Shown one piece after another: positions 51,977-61,338 of a stretch of DNA of 64,000 bases (position 1 is its first letter; every line of letters begins with the position of its first letter). Origin of the DNA: Sphingopyxis sp. 113P3. GTDB taxonomy: Bacteria > Pseudomonadota > Alphaproteobacteria > Sphingomonadales > Sphingomonadaceae. The DNA is taken from assembly GCF_001278035.1 (NCBI RefSeq), contig NZ_CP009452.1, positions 529,501-593,500 on the forward strand. The letters are read 5' to 3'. A model generated the notes under the pieces. It had not been told where the DNA came from. It saw only the letters and a list, made by a program, of their open reading frames with translations, and did no database searches. A program made the translations under genes and the position numbers.

Positions 51977-54477
51977 AGGCTTCGCAGTGCGCGCGCGGGG
52001 CGCGCCGAGAGCAAGGGCCAGCTTCCCGCGATACCGATCAGAAAGGATAGGCCGGCGCCGCCAAGCAGGGTCAGGCCGACGATGGCGGGATCGGGCGCAA
52101 AGCGAAAATCGAAGAGCTGCGTGACCACATACCAGGCCGAGGCGAGGCCCAGTCCGAGCGCCAAAATTGCAAGCACCCCCGCGAGCAGGCCGTATTCGAC
52201 TCCCTGCGCTGCGAGTATCTGTCCGCGCGTTGCGCCGAGAAGTTTCAGGATTACGCTGTCATAGACGCGCCGCTCGCGGCTCGCCGCAATCGCGCCGATC
52301 AGAACCGCTATGCCGGCGAGGATCGCAATGCTTGCCGCGGCGGCGATCGCCTGGCTCATCTGGGTGAGAAGAGCTGTCACCTGCGTCACCACGTCGCGCA
52401 CCGCGACGAGCGAGGCCGAGGGGAAGGCGCGCGGAATGTCGCGGGCGAGCGCGGCTTCGGCCGCCGGACCGACCGCCACGGTTGCGACCATATTATGCGG
52501 CGCAGCGTCGAAGCTTCCCGGCGAGAAGACGAGGACGTAGTTAAGGCCGAAATTGTCCCATTCGACCGCGCGCAAGGAGGCGACCCTTGCTTGCACTTCC
52601 ACGCCCAGCACATTGACTGTCAGGGTATCGCCAAGTTTCAGACCCAGCGATCTGGCGACCTCCTGCTCGACGCTGACCAGGGGCGGGCCCTGGTAGTTTG
52701 CCGGCCACCAGCTGCCGCCGACCAGAGCGCTTCCTTGCGGCAGCTCGGCGCTATAGGTGAGGCCGCGATCGCCGCGAAGCACCCATGCGCCCTCGGGCAG
52801 CTCCGCGAGCTCGTCGACGCGCTGGCCTGCAAATTCCGTGATGCTACCCCGCAGCGCCGGGATGAGGTTGATCTCGGCCTTTGGCTCCGCGTGCGTCACC
52901 AGCCCGCGAAAGCGCTCCGCATTATCGCGGGGCACGTCGAGAACGAAAAAGCTCGGCGCACGCTGAGGCACGGTTCGCGCGATTTCGGCCGTTATGCTCG
53001 TCTGGATTGCGGCGAGGGTGACGAAGAGGGTGAGGCCAAGCCCCAGCGCAACGACGAGTGCGCCCGTTGCGGCGCCCGGCCGGTGAAGATTGGCGAGCGC
53101 GAGACGCAGAAGCGGACGGCGCGGCCGCGGCAACCTGCTCGCGCCGCGTCGCACCAGCCAGCCGAGCCCCACAAGAAGGAGGAGAAGTCCTGCCGCGGCG
53201 CCAACAAAGCCGAGCGCGAACCAGGGCTCGCGCGCGGTACCGACCGCAAGTGCGACAATGGCAGCAAGCGCCGCGCCGACCGCAAGGACGGTGCGCTTCT
53301 CGGGCCGCGCGGGTCGGTCGACGGTGGCGCGGAACAGACCTGCCGAGGGCACCTGGCGCGCCGCTGCGAGGGGAGGAAGGGCGAAAGCGACAGCGATCAG
53401 CAGGCCATAAGCGGCGCTGACGACAAGCGGCAGCGGATAGATGGCCAGTCCTGGCTTCACCGGCAACACATCGCCCGCAATGGCCGTGATAATCGTCGGC
53501 GCAAGCGCCCCCACTGCAAGGCCAAGGACAATGGCGCCAGCTGCAACCACGAGGATTTGGAGCGCATAGATGCGCATCACAGCGGCGCTGTCGGCGCCGA
53601 GGACTTTCAGCGTCGCGAGCGCCGGACGCTTGCCCGCGAGATAACTTGCAACCCCGTTACCGACCCCAATGCCCGCGATGACGAGCGCGGCAAGCCCGAC
53701 CAGTGACAGGAACTGGCCCATGCGCTCGATAAAGCGCCGCGTGCCTGGTGCGCCGTTGTTGCGGTCGGTAATGTCCCAGCCGGCATCGGGACAAGCGGCG
53801 GCGAGCCGTTTGCCTGCCGCCTTGACGTCGGCACCTGTCGGCAGACGGATGCGGTACTTGCTTTCGTAAAGGCTCCCGGGTTGGATCAGTTGCGTCGCGG
53901 GGAGGTCCCCCAGCCCGATAATCGCGACCGGTCCGAGCGTGAAGCCCTCGCCCAGCCGGTCAGGCTCATCGGCGATGATGCCCTCCACAACAAATGTTTT
54001 TTCGCCGAATTTCACACTGGACTCGCGTTCGAGGCCGAGCCGGGAGGCGAGATCCTGGCCGATCCAGATGCGCCCGGGGGGCGGCGCGCCATGGCGCGCG
54101 CCCTCCTCGAGCCGCAGCGTGCCGTAGAGCGGATAGGCGTCGTCGACGGCTTTGAGCTCGGACAAGAGCGCCTCGCCGTCCGCATTGTTCGCCATGGCGC
54201 GCAGCCGCACAGTGGCCGAGACGCGGCCTTCGCGGCGAAAGGCGGCCATTTCGTCCGCGGTCGCTTCGCGCTGGGGCAGGCCAAATTCGATATCACCGCC
54301 GAGAATCGTCTGCCCGCGCGCTTCAAGCTCGGACGTGATGCCGCGGGTCAGGCTGCCGATTGCGGCAAGCGTTGCGACGCCGAGGAAGAGACAGACCGCG
54401 AGCAGCCGGAGCCCGCGGATGCGCGCGGCAAGGTCGCGGCGGGCGATCCGCCAGAGGACCGCGAGGGGGATGCTCAA
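51973..54477 (-). CDS. ABC transporter permease, FtsX/YbbP type
   Basis: About 834 residues from a TTG at 54477; an ATG at 54537 overlapping the ATPase gene is the alternative. An N-terminal TM helix (LLAVCLFLGVATLAAIGSL) and about ten TM segments flank two FtsX-like domains with periplasmic MacB-like regions. The large size and the ATPase/esterase neighbours match YbbP of the E. coli ybbA-ybbP-tesA set. Such exporters extrude or remodel lipids or lipoproteins; the cargo is unknown. Confidence 0.9.
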   Translation of the reverse strand: MSIPLAVLWRIARRDLAARIRGLRLLAVCLFLGVATLAAIGSLTRGITSELEARGQTILGGDIEFGLPQREATADEMAAFRREGRVSATVRLRAMANNADGEALLSELKAVDDAYPLYGTLRLEEGARHGAPPPGRIWIGQDLASRLGLERESSVKFGEKTFVVEGIIADEPDRLGEGFTLGPVAIIGLGDLPATQLIQPGSLYESKYRIRLPTGADVKAAGKRLAAACPDAGWDITDRNNGAPGTRRFIERMGQFLSLVGLAALVIAGIGVGNGVASYLAGKRPALATLKVLGADSAAVMRIYALQILVVAAGAIVLGLAVGALAPTIITAIAGDVLPVKPGLAIYPLPLVVSAAYGLLIAVAFALPPLAAARQVPSAGLFRATVDRPARPEKRTVLAVGAALAAIVALAVGTAREPWFALGFVGAAAGLLLLLVGLGWLVRRGASRLPRPRRPLLRLALANLHRPGAATGALVVALGLGLTLFVTLAAIQTSITAEIARTVPQRAPSFFVLDVPRDNAERFRGLVTHAEPKAEINLIPALRGSITEFAGQRVDELAELPEGAWVLRGDRGLTYSAELPQGSALVGGSWWPANYQGPPLVSVEQEVARSLGLKLGDTLTVNVLGVEVQARVASLRAVEWDNFGLNYVLVFSPGSFDAAPHNMVATVAVGPAAEAALARDIPRAFPSASLVAVRDVVTQVTALLTQMSQAIAAAASIAILAGIAVLIGAIAASRERRVYDSVILKLLGATRGQILAAQGVEYGLLAGVLAILALGLGLASAWYVVTQLFDFRFAPDPAIVGLTLLGGAGLSFLIGIAGSWPLLSARPARALRSL

Positions 54478-54505
54478 GATCCCAGCCTCAAAACAGACAA
54501 GGGGC

Positions 54506-55219
54506 TCAAGCCGCGCGCTCCTCGATCCGCCCGTCATGCATCGTGATTACACGGTCGCAGTGTTCGGCAAGCTCGGGGTCGTGGGTGATGATGAGGAGCG
54601 TCGCGCCCAGGGCGGCGCGGCGGGAAAAGATCAATTCGATGATGGAGTGGCCAGTCGCGGTGTCGAGATTCCCAGTCGGTTCGTCGGCAAAAATAATCTC
54701 AGGTTCGCTCGCCATAGCGCGCGCAATGGCCACGCGCTGCTGCTCACCTCCTGATAGCTGCGCGGGATAATGGGTCAGCCGATGCCCAAGACCCACGGCC
54801 TCCAGTTCGGCCCGTGCGCGGCGAAAGGGGTCGGCCACGCCCGCAAGTTCGAGCGGTACTGCAACATTTTCCAGAGCCGTCATCGTCGGCAGCAGGTGAA
54901 AGGCCTGGAGCACGATACCGATCCGTCCGCGCCTCGCCCGAGCAAGCTCATCCTCGTCCATCGCCGTGAAATCGAGGCCTGCAACGCGGATGCTGCCACC
55001 GTTTGCGCGTTCGAGCCCGGCAAGAACCGCCATCAGCGAGCTTTTGCCGGACCCCGATGGCCCGAGCAGCGCGACCGACGTGCCGGCCTCGACCTCGAAA
55101 TCCACGCCGCGCAATATTTCGACGGGGGCCTTGTCGCTCCCGAGCGTCAGCGTCACATTATGGGCGGCGATCGCCAGCTCTGGCGCCAGAGAGGTCTGGA
55201 GTCGGGGAGCGTCGGGCAA
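54506..55219 (-). CDS. ABC transporter ATP-binding protein (YbbA/LolD type)
   Basis: 237 residues from a likely TTG at 55219. Walker A is GPSGSGKSSL, the Q-loop GIVLQAFHLLPTMTALENV, signature LSGGEQQRVAIARA, Walker B IIFADEPTGNLD and the H-loop ITHDPELA. It belongs to the LolD/MacB-like ATPase group and partners the downstream permease. The start is only 17 bp from the divergent arylesterase ATG, so promoters overlap one another. Confidence 0.9.
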   Translation of the reverse strand: MPDAPRLQTSLAPELAIAAHNVTLTLGSDKAPVEILRGVDFEVEAGTSVALLGPSGSGKSSLMAVLAGLERANGGSIRVAGLDFTAMDEDELARARRGRIGIVLQAFHLLPTMTALENVAVPLELAGVADPFRRARAELEAVGLGHRLTHYPAQLSGGEQQRVAIARAMASEPEIIFADEPTGNLDTATGHSIIELIFSRRAALGATLLIITHDPELAEHCDRVITMHDGRIEERAA

Positions 55220-55236
55220 GGAAGGAACCCTTTGGA

Positions 55237-55947
55237 ATGAAAACGGCCGGATGGCGTTCTGTCGGGATATATGGTTGCGCAATCGCGCTTTGCCAACCAC
55301 TCGCCGCGTGCGGCAGCGCCGATGCGCCGCCGGCGCCGCGCGAAGAGGCGAAAGCCGACGCACCCGCAGCGCTCCCCTCCGACGCGCCGCTTGTCATAGC
55401 CTTTGGCGACAGTCTCTATGCCGGCTACCGGCTAGGGCCCAGGGAAGGCCTTGCGCCGCAGCTTCAGGCGCAGCTTCTCGCCGACGGAATTCGCGTGCGT
55501 GTCCAGAACGCCGGCGTTTCGGGCGACACCACCGCGGCAGGACGACAGCGCCTCTCCTTCGTCCTCGACAATGCGAAATCCAAACCTGCGCTCGTGGTGC
55601 TGGGGCTCGGCGGCAACGACATGCTGCGCGGTATCGGTCCCGACCAGACGCGCGCCAATCTCGACGCCATGCTCGCCGAGCTTAAACGGCGCGGCATTCC
55701 GGTGCTGTTGACCGGAATGGTTGCGGCGCCCAACCTAGGGGCCGACTACGCCAAGGCGTTCAACCCGATCTTCCCCGAGCTCGCGACGAAATATGGGGCG
55801 AGCCTCTATCCCTTCATCCTCGACGATGTGGTCACCGACCCGTCGCTGATGCTCGACGACCATGTTCATCCCAATGCCAAGGGGGTGAAGGCGATCGTGC
55901 AGGGGCTCGCACCGCTGGTCGAAGCGGCGCTGCCGGAGCCCCAATAG
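55237..55947 (+). CDS. tesA: SGNH arylesterase/lysophospholipase (TesA-like)
   Basis: 236 residues from the ATG at 55237. The signal has lipobox LAAC (Cys near residue 25). SGNH blocks: block I AFGDSLYAGYRL (Ser 59), block III GLGGNDMLRGI (Asn), and block V DDHVHPN with Asp 208 and His 211. TesA acts on acyl thioesters and lysophospholipids in the periplasm. It is divergent from, and functionally linked with, the YbbA/YbbP-like transporter in E. coli. Confidence 0.9.
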   Translation: MKTAGWRSVGIYGCAIALCQPLAACGSADAPPAPREEAKADAPAALPSDAPLVIAFGDSLYAGYRLGPREGLAPQLQAQLLADGIRVRVQNAGVSGDTTAAGRQRLSFVLDNAKSKPALVVLGLGGNDMLRGIGPDQTRANLDAMLAELKRRGIPVLLTGMVAAPNLGADYAKAFNPIFPELATKYGASLYPFILDDVVTDPSLMLDDHVHPNAKGVKAIVQGLAPLVEAALPEPQ

Positions 55948-56056
55948 TCCGCAACGCTTCGGACGTGCCGCCGGCGACGAAGTGATCTGCCGCCAATTTC
56001 CGGCGCGGCAGCCACCGAGAATTTGTCTCGCGGCCTTCGGCTTGCAAGCGATCGAT

Positions 56057-56704
56057 CTAGGCGAGAAGTTTCTCCGCTCGCGCCCGCCAGCTGGCCGCGA
56101 GCGCCTCCGTCTCGGCGAGCCTGCGCAGGGCGTCGGGCTCGCGTTTTCCAGCGCCTCCGATCAGCAGGGCAAACACGCGCGCGACGGTCCAGTCGGGCAG
56201 TGAGCTCTCGACACGCTCGAGCGCATCGCCCTCGGCGACCGTGCCTTCTTCGATCACGCGGTAATACCAGCCGCTGCGCCCACTGCTCACCACCGTCGCG
56301 GGAACACTGGCGACGCCGAAACGGTGCCCGAGCTTCCAGCAGGGCTGGCGTCCCTGGCTGATCTCGACCAGCGCGCTGCCGAGTCGGAACCGGTCACCGA
56401 TGCAGACAATTTCTTCGGTGAGGCCGCTCGTCGAGATATTCTCCCCAAACGCGCCCGGCGCGGCGAGAAGTGCATGGTCGGCGAGCTTTTCGCGCCAGAA
56501 GGGATAATGATCGCGCGGATAGTGATGGATTGCCTTGTCCGGGCCGCCGTGGACCGAAAGGTCAGCCTGCTCATCGCCCTCGATGCCGAGGAAACCGACG
56601 CGCCTCGGCCCCGTAACGGGGATTTTGGCAATTGCGCTCGCTTCGCCCTTGTCGCCGAAGCGCCGTGCTTTTCCGGTCAGGACCGTGTCGATGGTGATAC
56701 TCAT
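56057..56704 (-). CDS. MOSC-domain protein
   Basis: 215 residues. MOSC features are [58 protein letters not shown] and [16 protein letters not shown] with the conserved Cys that binds sulfur or molybdenum. YiiM-like proteins reduce N-hydroxylated bases and metabolites with a molybdenum cofactor. No molybdopterin gene is nearby. The start overlaps the ynfA stop. Confidence 0.9.
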   Translation of the reverse strand: MSITIDTVLTGKARRFGDKGEASAIAKIPVTGPRRVGFLGIEGDEQADLSVHGGPDKAIHHYPRDHYPFWREKLADHALLAAPGAFGENISTSGLTEEIVCIGDRFRLGSALVEISQGRQPCWKLGHRFGVASVPATVVSSGRSGWYYRVIEEGTVAEGDALERVESSLPDWTVARVFALLIGGAGKREPDALRRLAETEALAASWRARAEKLLA

Positions 56705-57030
56705 GCAGGACTGCCGCGCGGGCCGAAGAGGATGATCGCGGCTCCGCCGAGGCAGAAAAGCCCGCCAAGAAGGTCCCAGCGATCAGGCCGAGCACCTTCG
56801 ACTGCCCACAACCACAGAAGTGCCGCCACGATATATACGCCGCCGTAGGCGGCATAGGCGCGCCCCGCATGATTGGCATCGACGAGTGTCAGAAGCCAGG
56901 CAAAGAGCGCCAGCGAGGCCATGCCGGGCAGGAGCCAGACGGCAGACTTGCCCATCCGCAGCCACGCCCAGAAGGCAAAGCATCCGGCAATCTCGGCGAG
57001 TGCGGCCCCGATATAAGCGAAAGCGGTCAT
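56701..57030 (-). CDS. ynfA: YnfA/UPF0060 membrane protein
   Basis: 109 residues with four membrane helices: [65 protein letters not shown] and [20 protein letters not shown]. The motif [13 protein letters not shown] is characteristic of the UPF0060 family, structurally allied to small multidrug-resistance pumps. It overlaps the MOSC gene by 4 bp (ATGA). Confidence 0.9.
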   Translation of the reverse strand: MTAFAYIGAALAEIAGCFAFWAWLRMGKSAVWLLPGMASLALFAWLLTLVDANHAGRAYAAYGGVYIVAALLWLWAVEGARPDRWDLLGGLFCLGGAAIILFGPRGSPA

Positions 57031-57033
57031 GCC

Positions 57034-57369
57034 TCACCGTGGCCCGGCGATGCCCGAAAGGGAAGGGGGTATGGGAAGGGCGGCGGGATCGTCTCGATCG
57101 GGAGATGCCTCGTTTCCACTAAACGCCAAGTCCCAGCCCGGAACCGACGCGGCCGCGATCAAGCACGGCATTGCGTCCCCGTCTGATGGGAGCATATTCG
57201 TGACCCGTACCGGGTCGATGACGTGCGGTCCAAAGGAGGATTGCAGCGCTGCTTCTGCCTCACGGCCGCAAAGCGCCTCGAGCTCACGAAAGAAGCGGTT
57301 TCGTCCGTATCCCCGCGGGCCAAATCGCGGCACCTTTTGCAGCAGCTCTTTTGAGGAGAGCGAGGTCAT
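57034..57369 (-). CDS. Uncertain hypothetical protein
   Basis: 111 codons ending 3 bp upstream of the ynfA start. The N-terminal part (LLQKVPRFGPRGYGRNRFFRELEALCGREAEAALQSSFGPHV) looks protein-like, but the C-terminal third is Pro/Ser-rich and unremarkable. There is no strong Shine-Dalgarno sequence. An overlapping frame on the other strand is open over similar length, so this could be a chance open frame. If it is not a gene, the 516 bp from 57031 to 57546 hold only the terminator described below. Confidence 0.35.
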   Translation of the reverse strand: MTSLSSKELLQKVPRFGPRGYGRNRFFRELEALCGREAEAALQSSFGPHVIDPVRVTNMLPSDGDAMPCLIAAASVPGWDLAFSGNEASPDRDDPAALPIPPSLSGIAGPR

Positions 57370-57492
57370 AGTGTCCGCCCGCCGCTTCGATGACAGGGGG
57401 CTGGGCTGAAAATCGCACGGGCCGCGACGGTCTTCAATCGATCGGCTTGCATTGCCGAGAGATGCAAGGGTCCGCGGCGTGCCCGATACAAG

Positions 57493-57522
57493 GAAAAGGG
57501 GCGGCCCCGCAGGACCGCCCCT
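57493..57522 (-). terminator. Intrinsic terminator after the outer-membrane protein gene
   Basis: On the minus strand AGGGGCGG (57515-57522) pairs with CCGCCCCT (57497-57504), followed by TTTT (57494-57497). The loop is about 10 nt. It lies 25 bp downstream of the beta-barrel protein stop and ends its transcript. Confidence 0.8.
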
Positions 57523-57546
57523 CTCGCTTAATCCTGTCGGAACGGA

Positions 57547-58005
57547 TCAGAAGGCAAAGCCGACGCCAACGGCGAAGGTGTCGAAATCGCTGAAGTTGCC
57601 AATGAACTGGTGACGATATTCGACCTTGCCGTAGAGGTTCGTGCCAAGCTTGTGCTCGTAGCCGACGCCCGCATAAGGATCGTCGATGTCGCTGAACGTG
57701 TAACCGCCCGCGGCGTAGAGCTTGCCCTTCTCGCCGATCTTCGCGCCGACGCGGCCGCCGGCCGAGAACTGAACGTCGGCACCGTCGATCAGCACCTTGT
57801 CGCCGGCCACTTCGGCGCCGACGAAAGTCGTCGAGCCGAGGTCGAAGTCATAGCCGGCCGCAGCGCCCAGGGTGGCGTCGTCGAGACCACTGCCGGTGAC
57901 GTAGCCGCCGCGCACTTCGACGCGGGCTTCGCCGCCTTCGGCGGCCATGGCGGGGACGGCAACAACGGCCGAGAGGAGAGCGGCTGCAACTGCGAACTTC
58001 TTCAT
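57547..58005 (-). CDS. Outer-membrane beta-barrel (opacity-like) protein
   Basis: 152 residues with an excellent Shine-Dalgarno sequence (AAGGAAGAG) and signal peptide ending AMA. Alternating strands (ARVEVRGGYVTGSG, GAAAGYDFDLGSTTFVGAEV, KLYAAGGYTFSD, GKVEYRHQFIGNFS) end with a terminal Phe (VGVGFAF). This matches small porin-like, eight-stranded OMP_b-brl proteins. Probably a highly expressed outer-membrane protein; pore or adhesin function is unknown. Confidence 0.85.
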   Translation of the reverse strand: MKKFAVAAALLSAVVAVPAMAAEGGEARVEVRGGYVTGSGLDDATLGAAAGYDFDLGSTTFVGAEVAGDKVLIDGADVQFSAGGRVGAKIGEKGKLYAAGGYTFSDIDDPYAGVGYEHKLGTNLYGKVEYRHQFIGNFSDFDTFAVGVGFAF

Positions 58006-58090
58006 TTTCTCTTCCTTTTTCTCTGAGAGGGACCGCGCCCTTTGGGTCGGGGCCCGCGCCCCTAGATGGCGTTCGGACCTGTCGCGTCAA

Positions 58091-58145
58091 TGAACGGTCC
58101 GTTCAGAATTAGACAATTTTCTTACCTGTGTTATTTTTACAACAC
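58091..58145 (-). promoter_or_regulatory. Palindromic operator region upstream of the OMP gene
   Basis: TGAACGGTCCGTTCA (58091-58105) is a perfect 15-bp palindrome with central T. Slightly upstream, GTGTT (58128-58132) and AACAC (58141-58145) form a second inverted repeat with 8-bp A/T-rich spacer. Both lie in the 266-bp gap before the OMP start (58005) and are likely binding sites for unknown regulators. No gene was seen in the gap. Confidence 0.45.
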
Positions 58146-58271
58146 GGTACAGAAAGGCGCCGCTGGTCAGAGTCCGCACGCGGACCCTTGGAAACGTGCC
58201 GGTTTGATCCGGATTTCAAGGATTTATCCCGCAGCTGCGGGGCTCGCCGAAAGGAACGGCGCGCGAATGCC

Positions 58272-59504
58272 TTATCCCAGCGCGGCCTGCTTTTCCTCGG
58301 CGATGCGGTCGAGTTCGGCGCGCGTCGGCTTGGTCGCCGCGCTTTTCAGCTGCCCGCAGGCTGCCATGATGTCTCGCCCGCGCGGCGTGCGGATGGGGGC
58401 AGAGATGCCGGCCTCGAAAATCAGGTTACTGAACGCGCGCACCCGTTCGGGCGAGGAGCATTCATAGGGTGCACCGGGCCACGGGTTGAAGGGAATGAGA
58501 TTGACCTTGGCGGGCAGCCTGTACTGCTTGATGAGGCGCACAAGCTCGCGGGCATCCTCGTCGCCGTCATTCTTGTCCTTCAGCATCACATATTCAAATG
58601 TGATGCGGCGCGCGTTGTTCGCGCCCGGATAGGCGGCACAGGCCGCGAGAAGTTCCTCGATGCCATATTTGCGGTTGAGAGGCACGATCTCGTCACGGAT
58701 TTCCTTGGTCACCGCGTGGAGCGAGACGGCGAGATTGACGCCGATCTCTTCGCCGGCGCGCGCCATCATCGGGACAACGCCGCTGGTCGAAAGGGTGATG
58801 CGCCGCTTCGACAGCGCGAGGCCATCGCCGTCCATGACGATCTTCAGCGCGCCCTTGACCTCGTCGAAATTGTAGAGAGGCTCGCCCATGCCCATCATGA
58901 CGATGTTGGTGAGCATCCGGCCGTCGGCGGTGTAGTGCCCCGCGTCATCATCCTCGTCGTCGGCGCCCCCCGCCATCGTCCCCTTTGGCCATTCGCCGAG
59001 CGCATCGCGCGCGAGAAGCACCTGCCCCACGATCTCGCCGGCGGTCAGGTTGCGCACGAGGCGCATGGTGCCGGTGTGGCAGAAACGGCAGTTCAGGGTG
59101 CAGCCCACCTGGCTCGACACGCAGAGCGTTCCGCGATCGGCGTCCGGGATGAACACCATCTCATATTCCTGGCCGTCGGCAGCGGCGAGCAGCCATTTGC
59201 GCGTGCCGTCGTTTGATACCTGCGCGGTCACGACCGTGGGCCGGCCGATGATGAAGCGCTCGGTCAGCCAAGGGCGCATCGACTTTGCAATATCGGTCAT
59301 CGCGCCGAATTCGGTGACGCCCCGATGATAGATCCAGTGCCAGATCTGCTTGCTGCGCAGCTTTGCAGCCTTGGCGTCGAGCCCGGCGTCCTCGAGCGCG
59401 GCGCGAATCCCTTCGCGTGTCAGGCCGACGAGATCGACGCGATTGCCGCCGCGCAGCGGAACGGTGCCCGTGGTAACCGGGTCGATATGGCCTGGGATCT
59501 GCAT
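58272..59504 (-). CDS. rlmN: 23S rRNA/tRNA (adenine-C2)-methyltransferase RlmN
   Basis: 410 residues from the ATG at 59504. The radical-SAM CX3CX2C motif is [12 protein letters not shown]. Other blocks: [37 protein letters not shown]-like [18 protein letters not shown], and a C-terminal Cys in DIMAACGQL that forms the methyl-Cys intermediate. It methylates A2503 of 23S rRNA and A37 of some tRNAs, aiding translational fidelity. An acidic DDEDDD insertion lies mid-protein. Confidence 0.95.
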   Translation of the reverse strand: MQIPGHIDPVTTGTVPLRGGNRVDLVGLTREGIRAALEDAGLDAKAAKLRSKQIWHWIYHRGVTEFGAMTDIAKSMRPWLTERFIIGRPTVVTAQVSNDGTRKWLLAAADGQEYEMVFIPDADRGTLCVSSQVGCTLNCRFCHTGTMRLVRNLTAGEIVGQVLLARDALGEWPKGTMAGGADDEDDDAGHYTADGRMLTNIVMMGMGEPLYNFDEVKGALKIVMDGDGLALSKRRITLSTSGVVPMMARAGEEIGVNLAVSLHAVTKEIRDEIVPLNRKYGIEELLAACAAYPGANNARRITFEYVMLKDKNDGDEDARELVRLIKQYRLPAKVNLIPFNPWPGAPYECSSPERVRAFSNLIFEAGISAPIRTPRGRDIMAACGQLKSAATKPTRAELDRIAEEKQAALG

Positions 59505-59589
59505 GATGCGCGCGCATATAGGGCGGAAGGGCAGTTTGCGCAATCCGCGAGCTCCTCCCCGCAGCCACACCGCGGGCAGGAGGTGGGGG

Positions 59590-60333
59590 TCAGAGCGCCT
59601 TGAGTAATGCCAGCCGCTCGGCGACGGCGCCCTCGGCCTCGGCATTCCGCAGCGGCAGAACGTTGCGCACGAGGATCTCCGATGGGGTCGGCTCGAGCGC
59701 GAAAAGCGACATCACCTCGTCGGCGAAGTCGCCGAGCGGCATATAATTCTCGCGCGTCGATTGGCCCGGAGTGAGTTCGGTACGCACCGCGGGCGGCGCG
59801 AGCTCGATCACCTCGACCTTGCCTTCGAGCTGGACGCGCAATGCCTGCGTGTAACTATGCAGCGCCGCCTTCGTCGCCGAATAGGTCGGTGCCTTGGGCA
59901 GCGGAACGAAGGCGAGGCCCGAGGTAATGTTGACGATCGCGCTGTCGGGCGCGGTGACCAGATGATCGATCAGTGCGTCAATCAGCCGGATCGGACCAAG
60001 CAGGTTGGTGATCACCGTCGCTTCCGCGTCGGCGAGCTCGCGCCTGGCGTCGATCGTCTCGTACATCATCACGCCCGCGTTGTTGACGAGGACATTGATG
60101 GCCGGGAAGCGGTCGGTCACCTCCTTCGCGAAGTCGGCGATGGCGTCGGGGTCGGCGACGTCGAGTGGCACCGCATGGAGGTTTGCCCGGCCGGCAGCGG
60201 CGGCCTTTAGCTTCGCAGGGTTGCGGCCAGTGACAATCACATGATTGCCGGCGTCATGCCAGCGCTGCGCCAGCGCGAGGCCTATGCCCGAGCCGCCGCC
60301 AGTCAGTAGGATAGTGTTGCCGGTGGTCTTCAT
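59590..60333 (-). CDS. Short-chain dehydrogenase/reductase
   Basis: 247 residues. Rossmann motif [15 protein letters not shown] in VLVNNAGVM, and catalytic Tyr/Lys in [15 protein letters not shown] (YXXXK). The layout resembles DltE-type SDRs. Divergent from an HxlR-family regulator, a very common arrangement in which the regulator controls the oxidoreductase. Substrate unknown. Confidence 0.92.
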   Translation of the reverse strand: MKTTGNTILLTGGGSGIGLALAQRWHDAGNHVIVTGRNPAKLKAAAAGRANLHAVPLDVADPDAIADFAKEVTDRFPAINVLVNNAGVMMYETIDARRELADAEATVITNLLGPIRLIDALIDHLVTAPDSAIVNITSGLAFVPLPKAPTYSATKAALHSYTQALRVQLEGKVEVIELAPPAVRTELTPGQSTRENYMPLGDFADEVMSLFALEPTPSEILVRNVLPLRNAEAEGAVAERLALLKAL

Positions 60334-60375
60334 CGCGCGAACTCCTCAACTCAGGTGGTGAGGACGCCTATTTAT

Positions 60376-60402
60376 GCCTATACTCTCCAAAGGAAAGTAG
60401 GC
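60376..60402. promoter_or_regulatory. Operator-like inverted repeat between SDR and HxlR genes
   Basis: GCCTATACT (60376-60384) and AGTAGGC (60396-60402) form an imperfect inverted repeat centred in the 117-bp divergent gap. HxlR regulators bind such sites to control both genes. The remaining gap shows A/T-rich promoter-like stretches but no clear pairs of hexamers. Confidence 0.35.
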
Positions 60403-60450
60403 ACCCGAAAGTGCTATAGTTACTCATGAGAGAGAAATGGGTTTTTCAAC

Positions 60451-60843
60451 ATGCTACAGCCTGAAAAAAGGTCCCCCGGCCCTGACGCGCCGGTCGATCC
60501 GCGCGTCGAGACGCTCGTCAACGAGCTGATCGGGCGAGTCGCGGACAAGTGGACGCTTCTCGTGCTCGAGGAGCTGGAAGAGCATGGGACCTGCCGCTTT
60601 ACCCGCCTCGCGAAGCTCGTCCCCGGCATTAGCCAGAAGATGCTGACACAGACACTGCGTGCGATGGAGCGCGACGGCCTGGTTCACCGCACCGTCCACC
60701 CTGTGATTCCGCCGAAGGTCGAATATCGGCTGACCGACCTCGGTCGTAGTCTGGGCGAGGCTTTTTGCGGCGTCTGGCACTGGGCCGAGGCGCACCTGGG
60801 CGAGGTCGAGGCCGCGCGGGCCGCGTTCGACGGGCGCGACTGA
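60451..60843 (+). CDS. HxlR-family transcriptional regulator
   Basis: 130 residues. The HxlR winged helix is diagnostic: VADKWTLLVLEELEEHGTCRFTRLAKLVPGISQKMLTQTLRAMERDGLVHRTVHPVIPPKVEYRLTDLGRSL. The Cys in EEHGTCRF could sense aldehydes or oxidants. It probably regulates the divergent SDR. MLQPEKRSPGP forms a disordered N-terminus. Confidence 0.92.
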   Translation: MLQPEKRSPGPDAPVDPRVETLVNELIGRVADKWTLLVLEELEEHGTCRFTRLAKLVPGISQKMLTQTLRAMERDGLVHRTVHPVIPPKVEYRLTDLGRSLGEAFCGVWHWAEAHLGEVEAARAAFDGRD

Positions 60844-60857
60844 CGCGCCCACCCCTT

Positions 60858-61187
60858 TTACTTGCGGCGGGTCGTCACCTGAAGCGGCCGGGCTCGCGCC
60901 GCGTCTGCCACCACCCGTTTGGCCTCGTTTAAGGCGATTGCGCGGGTTTCGCGGCGGCATTCACGCACTTCGTTCCTGCCCTCAAGGTCATAATCGGAGG
61001 CCGTCCCGCACACGCTGACGACGGCGCGCCAGATGCGGCGGTCGAGAGCCTTGGCGCCCTTTTCGGTCGCAAGGTCGAGATCGCTGTGGGTGACGACCGC
61101 GGTTCGAGGTTGGGTGACCGCCTGCGCTGTCGCGGGCTGCGCGAACGAGACGGCGGCGAGAGCGGCGAGGATCAGAAGCTTGGACAT
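60858..61187 (-). CDS. UrcA-family secreted protein
   Basis: 109 residues from the ATG at 61187. A signal peptide (LLILAALAAVSFAQPATAQA) is followed by VVTHSDLDLATEKGAKALDRRIWRAVVSVCGTASDYDLEGRNEVRECRRETRAIAL, the UrcA family core with two cysteines likely disulfide-bonded. UrcA proteins are small, sphingomonad-abundant and of unknown function. It is convergent with the HxlR gene and divergent from LysR. Confidence 0.85.
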   Translation of the reverse strand: MSKLLILAALAAVSFAQPATAQAVTQPRTAVVTHSDLDLATEKGAKALDRRIWRAVVSVCGTASDYDLEGRNEVRECRRETRAIALNEAKRVVADAARARPLQVTTRRK

Positions 61188-61338
61188 CTTTTGTCTCCAT
61201 CGTCCGGCTGTGAGGGAGGGGAGGAAGCCGGTGAACCCAAGGTAGAGGGCCAGGCAGAGACAGAGGAGCAACGATGTTGCGCGAGTATTCTGCAAAATTG
61301 CAGAATGCCATCGCGGTGGCTATTGGGCAAAAGACGCC

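Noticed and set aside
55948..56056. Hairpin GTCCG/CGGAC after the arylesterase gene as a terminator
   Set aside because: The stem is short and no T-run follows; I could not support it as an intrinsic terminator.
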